Shown piece by piece: positions 6,503 to 12,419 of a stretch of 12,419 nucleotides of DNA. The notes beneath the pieces were generated by a model, which saw only the letters and a program-made list of their open reading frames with translations, was not told where the DNA came from and ran no database searches. How positions within the stretch are numbered: position 1 is the stretch's first letter; the number at the start of each line of letters is the position of its first letter. The stretch spans positions 1 through 12,419 of the forward strand of contig CAAGHW010000056.1 of assembly GCA_900769765.1 (NCBI GenBank). The letters are read 5' to 3'. Made by a program: the position numbers and the translations under genes. The stretch is from Bacteroidaceae bacterium (lineage in GTDB: Bacteria > Bacteroidota > Bacteroidia > Bacteroidales > Bacteroidaceae).

Positions 6503-7927
6503 ATGATGAAAAAGTTATTTTTTGCATTCCTTGTACTTGTAGCGGCAAGTGCAAGCGCACAGAATGGTATTACCAACGAATTCCGCTTCGGTCAGGGCGA
6601 GGACAGCATCCGTTGCCTTGAGGCGATAAGCATTTCGAGCATCAATGTAAAGAACAAGGATTTCAGCACCGCATACAGCGCGTGGAAGACCGTGTTCACA
6701 GAGTTCCCTGTTGCACGTGTGGATACATACACCAACGGTGTCAAGATTCTCACAGAGCTCATCAAGACCGAGAGTGACCCCGCAAAGAAAGAGGAGTACA
6801 TAAAGGAGCTTATGCTTGTCTATGACAACCAGATCAAGTATATCGACAAGTTGCAGGAGATAACCAAGACAAAGCTCTCTGCTGGTAACATCCTTGGCCG
6901 TAAGGCAATGGCTTACATCCAATATTACAAGGATGCACCGGTTGACACCATATACAACATGCTTGCAAAGGCTGTCGACATGGAGAAGGGCCGATCGGAG
7001 TACACCGTTACCGAACGCTTCATGAAGTATTCGGCAATGATGTTCAAGAAGGACAAGAGCCACGGCGAGCAGATCATCGAGGACTACCTCAACGCATCGG
7101 TATATATCGTAGAGGTACTTGACAAGTACCACGACAACATCGAGGCTTGCAACGAGCGTTACAAGAACGAGGGTAACCCCAAGGACAGCATCAACGCTGT
7201 AAACTATGGCAAGATGATTGATGCTTCACGTATCTCAAAGAGCAACATCGATGCATACTTCATCAACAGTGGTGCTGCAACATGTGAGGACCTCAACAAC
7301 ATCTACATGACAAAGCTCGAGGAGAACAAGGACAATCTCGAATACCTCAACAAGGTTATCTCGGTGATGAGTATGCTTAAGTGTACCGAGAACGATGCAT
7401 ACCTCATTGCATCGGAATATGCTCTTGCTATAGAGCCTACATCAAAGGCTGCCATGGGTTGCGGTTTCCGTTACTTCAAGAGAGGCGAGACCGACAAGGC
7501 TATGGAGCTGTTCGACCAGGCTATAGAGCTTGAGACATCTATCACCACCAAGGCTGAGTTGTGCGACAAGGTAGGTAACGTATACTACATACTCGGCAAC
7601 TATGCAAAGGCACGTAGCTATGCACAGAAGGCATTGTCTTTGAACTCAAAGTATGGTGCTCCACACATCCTCATTGCACAGTGCTATGCAGCAAAACCAG
7701 AATGGTGCGACGATGCGACACTCAACGCATGTACATACTTTGTCTGCGTAGACCGTCTTGAGCGTGCAAAAGCCGTTGACCCATCTGTGAAGAAAGAGGC
7801 CGACAAATACATTGCACAGTACAAGAAGTACTTCCCAGACCAAGGCGAGATGTTCATGCGTGGCCACACAGCCGGCAAATCAATAACCATTGGCGGATGG
7901 ATTAATGAGACAACTGTTATCAGATAA
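6503..7927 (+). CDS. Secreted tetratricopeptide-repeat protein
   Basis: 474 residues; signal peptide MMKKLFFAFLVLVAASASAQ with likely cleavage before or after Q20. The body is helical. Recognisable TPR units lie at about 315-345 (FRYFKRGETDKAMELFDQAIEL) and 350-384 (GNVYYILGNYAKARSYAQKALSL), with weaker helical repeats before them. The C-terminal tail, KSITIGGWINETTVIR, matches a conserved ending of a Bacteroidales TPR family as I recall it. The protein has many cysteines for an exported protein, including C-DD-x5-C-x4-C near 405-417, which could form disulfides. Codons are biased to AAC, GAC, AAG and GAG, suggesting good expression. It probably acts as a periplasmic scaffold near the neighbouring barrel and LPS-export factors. 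ATG at 6503 or 6506 are both possible starts. Confidence 0.83.
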   Translation: MMKKLFFAFLVLVAASASAQNGITNEFRFGQGEDSIRCLEAISISSINVKNKDFSTAYSAWKTVFTEFPVARVDTYTNGVKILTELIKTESDPAKKEEYIKELMLVYDNQIKYIDKLQEITKTKLSAGNILGRKAMAYIQYYKDAPVDTIYNMLAKAVDMEKGRSEYTVTERFMKYSAMMFKKDKSHGEQIIEDYLNASVYIVEVLDKYHDNIEACNERYKNEGNPKDSINAVNYGKMIDASRISKSNIDAYFINSGAATCEDLNNIYMTKLEENKDNLEYLNKVISVMSMLKCTENDAYLIASEYALAIEPTSKAAMGCGFRYFKRGETDKAMELFDQAIELETSITTKAELCDKVGNVYYILGNYAKARSYAQKALSLNSKYGAPHILIAQCYAAKPEWCDDATLNACTYFVCVDRLERAKAVDPSVKKEADKYIAQYKKYFPDQGEMFMRGHTAGKSITIGGWINETTVIR

Positions 7928-8489
7928 TATCAAACGTATCCTAAATAGTACAACAATTGCCTTGACGGCAATTGTTGTACTCATTTTACATTCATCGTGC
8001 AAGGGTGACTCCACAGAGAAGCTGCTTGCCATAGAGTGCAGCGACTCCATAGCCGTAATGACCACCTTTGACGTAAACACCATCGTCAGCGATTCGGGTC
8101 GCATAAGCTACAAGATTCTTGCCGACGAGTGGCGCATATACGACAAGCGCAAGCCACCCCATTGGGCATTCGAGAAAGGCGTTTATCTTGAGAAATACGA
8201 CCGCGAGATGAACATCGAGGCCACCGTAAAATGCGACACAGCCTATTACTACAGCGAACAGAAGCTGTGGAAGCTCATAGGCAACGTAAACATAAAGAAC
8301 ATCAAGGACGAGAGGTTCTACACCCATCTGATGTATTGGGACCAGGAAAATGAAAAGATATATTCCGATGCATACATCAAGATTGAGCAGACCGACCAGG
8401 TAACCGAGGGCATAGGTTTCTCTGCCAACCAGAACCTTACTGTTTGGCAGATAAACAACACCAAAGGTATTTTTGCAGTAGAGGAATAA
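7905..8489 (+). CDS. lptC: LPS export periplasmic component LptC
   Basis: LptC is the bitopic or lipid-anchored part of the LptB2FG-C-A bridge that carries lipopolysaccharide from the inner membrane to the outer membrane. From ATG 7905 the protein has 194 residues: an N-terminal hydrophobic segment (about 13-28) ending LHSSC (C32, an imperfect lipobox, possibly lipidated), then a beta-jellyroll region with family-type segments VNTIVSDSGRISYKILADEWRIYD, KGVYLEKYD, ATVKCDTAYYY, KLWKLIGNVNI, and WDQENEKIYSD. An in-frame TTG at 7890 would add five residues but is less likely. It overlaps the TPR gene by 23 bases and sits 10 bases before the next gene. A perfect 15-bp hairpin lies in its signal-anchor codons. 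Confidence 0.88.
   Translation: MRQLLSDNIKRILNSTTIALTAIVVLILHSSCKGDSTEKLLAIECSDSIAVMTTFDVNTIVSDSGRISYKILADEWRIYDKRKPPHWAFEKGVYLEKYDREMNIEATVKCDTAYYYSEQKLWKLIGNVNIKNIKDERFYTHLMYWDQENEKIYSDAYIKIEQTDQVTEGIGFSANQNLTVWQINNTKGIFAVEE
7946..7980 (+). other. Perfect 15-bp stem-loop inside the 5' end of lptC
   Basis: AGTACAACAATTGCC (7946-7960) pairs with GGCAATTGTTGTACT (7966-7980) across the loop TTGAC. It begins 19 bases after the TPR stop codon and spans codons 14-26 of lptC, the membrane segment. No T-run follows, so it does not look like an ordinary terminator. It could slow ribosomes, stabilise the upstream message end or set the LptC:TPR ratio. Its role is inference; the structure itself is seen directly. 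Confidence 0.8.
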
Positions 8490-8499
8490 CAAAAAAAAG

Positions 8500-9759
8500 A
8501 TGACAACAATAATATTTGAACTGATAATTGTAATACTCTTCTCCGCGCTCTTTTCGGGCATGGAGATAGCCTTTGTATCCTCAAACAAACTGCTTCTCGG
8601 CATCGACCTGAACGAACGCTCCACCACATCATACATCATAAACAAGTTCTACACCAACAGCAACAACTTCATCTCGAGCCTGCTTGTCGGCAACAACATA
8701 GTACTTGTAATATATGGTATGCTCATGGCCGAACTGCTCAACATGACCATACTCAAAGGGTTCAGCGACGCAAACTCATTGCTGCTCGAGACCATAATAT
8801 CAACCATAATAATAATCCTCACCGGCGAGTTCGTTCCCAAGGCAATCTTCAGGATAAACCCCAACCGCTCACTCAAGAGGTTCGCGTTGGTCATATATCC
8901 GCTATACATTCTGCTCTACCCCTTGGCACGCTTCACCACCCTGTGTGCCACCTTTCTGTTGCGCCTGCTCAACATAAAGATAAAGGACGAGACACGCGAC
9001 AACACATTCTCGAAGCGCGAGCTCAACAACCTGATTCAGACATCAATTGAGAAAGCCGAAGAGGATGAAGAGACCATCGACAACGACGTGCTCATATTCC
9101 AGAATGCCCTCGACTTCTCAAACATTAAGGTAAGAGACTGCCTTGTTCCCCGTACCGAGATAGAAGCCGTAGAGGTAAATACCCCACTCAGCGAGTTGAA
9201 ATCGGTATTCATAGAGTCGGGTCACTCCAAGATTGTAGTATTCAAGGACAACATCGACAATATCATCGGTTACATACACTCATCGGAGCTGTTCCGCATG
9301 GGCAAGAAGTGGCAGCAGAAGATATGCAAGATGCCATTCGTCCCCGAGACCCTCTCGGCACAGAAGCTTATGCGTACCCTTATGCAGCAGAAGAAATCCC
9401 TTGCCGTAGTCATCGACGAGTTCGGCGGAACATCGGGTATAGTATCGCTCGAGGACCTTGTAGAAGAGATTATCGGTGAGATTGAGGACGAGCACGACAA
9501 CCCAAACCTCATAGCCAAGTCACTCGGCAACAAAGAGTATCTGCTCTCGGGCCGTTTAGAGATAGAACGCATCAACGAGATGTTCGACCTCAACATTCCC
9601 GAGTCGGACAACTACCAGACACTCGGCGGCTTCATCCTCGCCCATCACCAACGCTTCCCACAGCTCAACGAAGCTATAACCATAGGTGACTACAGGATAC
9701 AGAGCATCAAGCAACACAGCACAAAGATTGAGCTTGTAAAATTGACTTTGTTGAAATAA
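8500..9759 (+). CDS. CNNM/CorC (HlyC-type) membrane protein with CBS pair
   Basis: 419 residues in the order typical of the family: a CNNM/DUF21 membrane domain with about four hydrophobic segments (near 1-22, 57-80, 92-112, 125-150) including FSGMEIAFVSSN and GEFVPKAIF; a CBS pair (about 208-335) starting VRDCLVPRTEIEAVE and holding VVIDEFGGTSGIVSLEDLVEEIIGEIEDEHD; and a CorC_HlyC domain (about 348-416) with LGGFIL and IGDYRIQ. Characterised CNNM/CorC proteins export Mg2+ in an ATP/CBS-dependent way; in Flavobacteria a related protein, GldE, is linked to gliding, and the hemolysin name is historical. It is the last gene of the coaX unit and ends at a terminator. The ion and function here are not shown by sequence. 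Confidence 0.9.
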   Translation: MTTIIFELIIVILFSALFSGMEIAFVSSNKLLLGIDLNERSTTSYIINKFYTNSNNFISSLLVGNNIVLVIYGMLMAELLNMTILKGFSDANSLLLETIISTIIIILTGEFVPKAIFRINPNRSLKRFALVIYPLYILLYPLARFTTLCATFLLRLLNIKIKDETRDNTFSKRELNNLIQTSIEKAEEDEETIDNDVLIFQNALDFSNIKVRDCLVPRTEIEAVEVNTPLSELKSVFIESGHSKIVVFKDNIDNIIGYIHSSELFRMGKKWQQKICKMPFVPETLSAQKLMRTLMQQKKSLAVVIDEFGGTSGIVSLEDLVEEIIGEIEDEHDNPNLIAKSLGNKEYLLSGRLEIERINEMFDLNIPESDNYQTLGGFILAHHQRFPQLNEAITIGDYRIQSIKQHSTKIELVKLTLLK

Positions 9760-9770
9760 GGGATTTAGTT

Positions 9771-9790
9771 TAGAGTGTAGAGTGTAGAGA
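9771..9790. repeat. Short heptamer tandem repeat
   Basis: TAGAGTG occurs twice and then as TAGAGA, directly after the CNNM gene and before its terminator. Such tracts are common in Bacteroidales spacers; it can change length by slippage. Confidence 0.7.
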
Positions 9791-9794
9791 TACA

Positions 9795-9842
9795 AAAAAA
9801 CATTCCTGAAAGGTAAAAAAAAGCCTTTCAGGAATGTTTTTT
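9795..9842 (+). terminator. Strong intrinsic terminator of the coaX-to-CNNM unit
   Basis: A 19-bp stem (9795-9813 with 9824-9842), core CATTCCTGAAAGG, A-rich 10-base loop, A-run on the 5' arm and T-run on the 3' arm. The A/T symmetry means it may also work on the minus strand. It isolates the next gene as its own unit. Confidence 0.88.
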
Positions 9843-9879
9843 ATACCTATTTTATAATAGAAAATCAAAAGCTTTTTAT

Positions 9880-9887
9880 TAATTTCG
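9880..9887 (+). promoter_or_regulatory. Possible -7 box of the chaperone gene promoter
   Basis: TAATTTCG resembles the Bacteroidota -7 box (TAnnTTTG) with one change and lies between the terminator and the ATG at 9930, in AT-rich DNA. No clear TTTG lies 19-20 bases upstream, so this is tentative; a promoter is nevertheless expected in this 88-base gap. Confidence 0.3.
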
Positions 9888-9929
9888 CAAAGTTTAATGC
9901 AAAAAACAAAACAAACAAAATATTAGATT

Positions 9930-12134
9930 ATGGCAACATTACAAAAATTGCGCAACATGGGCCCACTGCTTGTTATCTTTGTGGGTCTCGCATTATTTGC
10001 ATTCATAGCAGGTGATGCTTGGAGATTATTCCAGTCAGACTCAATGGAGGCAACAGTAGGTACTATCGACGGCGACAAGCTCTCGGCAGTCGACTTCCAG
10101 GAGTTGTACAACGAGTGCGAGAATGCACAGAGAATGTTCAAGATGGCAGACCAGCGTTTGTCTGACGAGCAGAGAACAGCCCCCTTCACAGAAGAAGAGC
10201 TTGCTTACATCAGAGAAGAGGCATGGGGAGTATTCACTCAGTTGGCAGTAGCAGAGAGACAGGCAGAAGAGCTTGGCATCACAGTTACCTACGAGGAGAT
10301 CATGGATATCCTCAACAACAACAGCAGCGAATACCTCAACAGCATCTACCACCCTTTCCGCACACAGACAGGTTTCAGCACCGACGACCTCAACTCTGTC
10401 ATCGCTGCTTACAACCAGATGATGAAAGGCGAGGAGGAGTATGACGCAAACCTTGCAGCTCTCTACAACACATGGAAATACATGGAGAAACGTGTTAAGC
10501 TCGAGGCACTCACCAACAAGCAGGTAAAACTCATCGAGAACGCAACAATAGCAAACCCTGTTCTTGCAAAGAAGAACTTCGAGATGAACGACAACCAGTT
10601 CAACCTCGAGGTAGCGGCATTCCCCTACACTTCTGTTGAGGACTCATTGGTAAGCATCAGCGACAAAGAGATTGAGGATTACTACAAGGCAAACAAGGAC
10701 TACTTCTATGAGCAGTTGCAGGATACACGCGACATCAAGTACATCAGCGTAAAGGTTACTCCAAGCGAGAGCGACAAGCAGGAGATTCTTTCACAGATGA
10801 ACGAGTATGCCGACATATTCAAGAGCGGTGACAAGGAGTATGAGAGAATCGTACGCACAGCACAGAGCGAGTATGCTTACAACGACCTCTTCTGGACAAA
10901 AGAGTCATTCCCCGAAGATGTTCAGGTACGCATCGACCAGGCAAACGTAAACGAAGTTGTAGGTCCATACCTCAACCCGTCAGACAACAGCTACAACCTC
11001 TTCGTAACAACAGAGAAGAGCACAGCTCCCGACTCATTGCTTGTTCGCGCCATCGTCATCAACAGCCAGTCAAGCGAAGAGGTGGCAGCAACAACAGACA
11101 GCCTGATGAACCTTCTCAACAACAAGGCAGACTTCAAGGAAGTAGCAAAGAACTACGCACACGTAGATTCATTGTGGATGACTTCTAAGGAGTTCTATGC
11201 TATCGGCATCATCGACAACGCAGATACACAGAAAGAGCTTTACAGCGCAAAACCAGGTGTATATGCAGCATCAGACTTCAAGACAATCCCTGGCAAGTTG
11301 ATATATCAGGTAATCAGCAAGAAAGGTAAGGCTGACGTATATAACCTCGCTATCATCAAGAGAAACATCACTTTCAGCAGCGAGACATACGACAAGGCAT
11401 ACAACAAGCTCAGCCAGTTTATCGCTGACAGCAAGAGCATCGAGGAAATCGAGAACAAGGCACTTGCAAACGGCTACCGCGTACAGAAGATGAACGATGT
11501 AAACGCTGCTACAAGAAACATCAACAACATACCACAGACATACAATGTAGTACGTTGGGTTCTTGCAGAGGACAGAAAAGCCGGTGACTTCTCTGGCATC
11601 GAAGAGTGCGGTAACGAGCACCTCCTCTTTGCAACAGTTACAAGCGTAAATCCTAAGGGATACATCGCACTCGACAAAGAGATCAACAACTACGGCACAA
11701 AGCTCCGCGACATCATCAAGAACCGCTTGATGCTCGACAAGAAAGCAGAGATCATCACTGCCGAGATTACAGGCAAGGAGTTCGATGCAATCAAGAGCAA
11801 CAACAAGGTAAAGGTCGAGAGAGTGAACATGGTAGAGTTCAAGAAGCCTACAAACATCCCTTCACTCAATGTTGACGAGCCAATCATCAGCGTTGCAGCA
11901 GCCAAGATGGCGGTAAGCGAAGTAAGCGCACCAATCAAGGGCGACAACGGAGTATATGTAATCAAAGTTCTTGGCAAGAATGCAAAGAATGCAATCTTCA
12001 ACGCAGAGAAAGAGAACGATTACATCCTTTCTAACGGTGGTATGTACGACTACGCAAACATCGTAGGCCAGTTGTTCCAGATGGGCTTGCAGGAGGTTTA
12101 CCCTGTAGAGAACAAATTGTTCCGTTTCTTCTAA
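9930..12134 (+). CDS. Membrane-anchored SurA/PpiD-like periplasmic chaperone
   Basis: 734 residues. A single N-terminal membrane helix (about 11-28, LLVIFVGLALFAFIAGDAW) follows a short cytoplasmic end, the topology of PpiD. A SurA_N-type region comes next (VGTIDGDKLSAVDFQELYNECE, about 43-64, and EEAWGVFTQLAVAERQAEELGITVTYEEI, about 93-122). The middle holds segments in the place of parvulin (PpiC) domains (about 265-365 and 370-455), but the parvulin signature GGDLG is not visible, so isomerase activity is doubtful. A second SurA-like helical part and a C-terminal Gln/Phe-rich end follow. PpiD-like proteins help outer-membrane and secreted proteins fold as they leave the Sec channel, fitting a neighbourhood of exported proteins. 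Codon use favours AAC, GAC, AAG and GAG, suggesting high expression. It is transcribed alone. Confidence 0.87.
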   Translation: MATLQKLRNMGPLLVIFVGLALFAFIAGDAWRLFQSDSMEATVGTIDGDKLSAVDFQELYNECENAQRMFKMADQRLSDEQRTAPFTEEELAYIREEAWGVFTQLAVAERQAEELGITVTYEEIMDILNNNSSEYLNSIYHPFRTQTGFSTDDLNSVIAAYNQMMKGEEEYDANLAALYNTWKYMEKRVKLEALTNKQVKLIENATIANPVLAKKNFEMNDNQFNLEVAAFPYTSVEDSLVSISDKEIEDYYKANKDYFYEQLQDTRDIKYISVKVTPSESDKQEILSQMNEYADIFKSGDKEYERIVRTAQSEYAYNDLFWTKESFPEDVQVRIDQANVNEVVGPYLNPSDNSYNLFVTTEKSTAPDSLLVRAIVINSQSSEEVAATTDSLMNLLNNKADFKEVAKNYAHVDSLWMTSKEFYAIGIIDNADTQKELYSAKPGVYAASDFKTIPGKLIYQVISKKGKADVYNLAIIKRNITFSSETYDKAYNKLSQFIADSKSIEEIENKALANGYRVQKMNDVNAATRNINNIPQTYNVVRWVLAEDRKAGDFSGIEECGNEHLLFATVTSVNPKGYIALDKEINNYGTKLRDIIKNRLMLDKKAEIITAEITGKEFDAIKSNNKVKVERVNMVEFKKPTNIPSLNVDEPIISVAAAKMAVSEVSAPIKGDNGVYVIKVLGKNAKNAIFNAEKENDYILSNGGMYDYANIVGQLFQMGLQEVYPVENKLFRFF

Positions 12135-12157
12135 TAAAAGAACATTTTAAAGATATC

Positions 12158-12192
12158 ATCCGCGGAGGCTATCAGGCTTCCGCGGATTTTTT
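12158..12192 (+). terminator. Intrinsic terminator of the chaperone gene
   Basis: ATCCGCGGAGGC (12158-12169) pairs with GCTTCCGCGGAT (12176-12187), with one G-T wobble, across a TATCAG loop, followed by a T-run to 12192. It begins 23 bases after the stop codon. Confidence 0.9.
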
Positions 12193-12213
12193 ATTCAGCG
12201 TCGGCTCGCGTTA

Positions 12214-12395
12214 CTATTGTCCCCCTGTCTTAGGGGGGCATTGCGATACCGTAGCAATGCTTGCGACGACGGGAGCTTTAGCTCCCCAAAGGAGTGCCGT
12301 AAGGCTCATAAGGAACGCAGCAGGGGGTTAAACTGTAGGGGCAGGGTCGGCCTGCCCTGATATTCCACCGCAGTATTTACCCTTAATGCTTTTGT
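12214..12395 (-). repeat. Dispersed intergenic repeat element, copy 2, inverted relative to copy 1
   Basis: Read on the minus strand, this matches 1485-1594 from ACAAAAG through AAGGGTAAA, GGTGGAATA, the GGGCAGG/CCTGCCC hairpin (12339-12345, 12351-12357), CCCCCTGC, and the stem ending GGGGGACAATAG. It carries about 70 extra bases between CCCCCTGC and the second stem, including a GGGAGCT/AGCTCCC hairpin (12271-12277, 12280-12286). No gene is visible in 12193-12399. The contig ends here, which fits an assembly break in a multi-copy repeat. Confidence 0.75.
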
Positions 12396-12399
12396 CGTA

Positions 12400-12419
12400 A
12401 GATCGGAAGAGCACACGTC
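12400..12419. other. Illumina TruSeq adapter remnant (artefact)
   Basis: The last 20 bases, AGATCGGAAGAGCACACGTC, are identical to the start of the standard Illumina TruSeq read-through adapter. They are not genomic and should be trimmed. Confidence 0.97.

Noticed and set aside
6515..7132. Open frame of 205 codons opposite the TPR gene
   Set aside because: The sense gene has a signal peptide, TPR units and strong codon bias; the opposite frame is a by-product of that bias.
1..12419. Search for tRNA, rRNA, defence genes, phage genes or integrases
   Set aside because: I saw no cloverleaf with TTCGANTC-type arm, no rRNA sequence, and no recognisable transposase, integrase, nuclease or defence-type domain in the credible reading frames.

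Overview
The window looks like a metagenome-style contig from a member of the Bacteroidales (Bacteroidota; Prevotella/Bacteroides-like). This rests on BspA-type leucine-rich repeats with a probable type IX sorting tail, Bacteroidota-type promoters (TTTG, 19-20 nt, TAnnTTTG), several protein families typical of the order, and weak or absent Shine-Dalgarno sequences. The last 20 bases are identical to an Illumina TruSeq adapter, so the right edge is an assembly or trimming artefact.

Layout. (1) Bases 1-1089: the 3' end of a BspA-like surface protein with six 69-bp repeat units, followed by a 14-bp hairpin terminator. (2) About 1149-1700: no credible gene. It is packed with hairpins and dispersed-repeat sequence, and a related copy lies inverted at the right end (12214-12395). 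(3) 4393-1704, minus strand: a two-gene overlapping unit, a DUF4105/Lnb-type periplasmic and membrane protein followed by a secreted alkaline-phosphatase-superfamily protein that seems to lack most canonical catalytic residues. (4) 4415-4483: two divergent promoters placed back to back. (5) 4517-9759, plus strand: a tight five-gene unit, coaX (type III pantothenate kinase), an outer-membrane beta-barrel protein, a secreted TPR protein, lptC (LPS export), and a CNNM/CorC-type membrane protein with CBS domains. It ends at a strong terminator. (6) 9930-12134: a separate unit for a large membrane-anchored SurA/PpiD-like chaperone, with its own terminator. (7) 12193-12419: the inverted dispersed repeat, then adapter.

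As a set, the plus-strand genes link coenzyme A synthesis with envelope building: an outer-membrane barrel, LPS transport, a periplasmic chaperone, and a CBS-regulated membrane protein. The divergent pair is also exported. I did not find a clearly new defence system or mobile element. The points most worth a second look are the apparent pseudo-phosphatase, a perfect 15-bp hairpin inside the start of lptC, the back-to-back promoters, and the dispersed repeat whose GC-rich stem shows a compensatory base change between copies.
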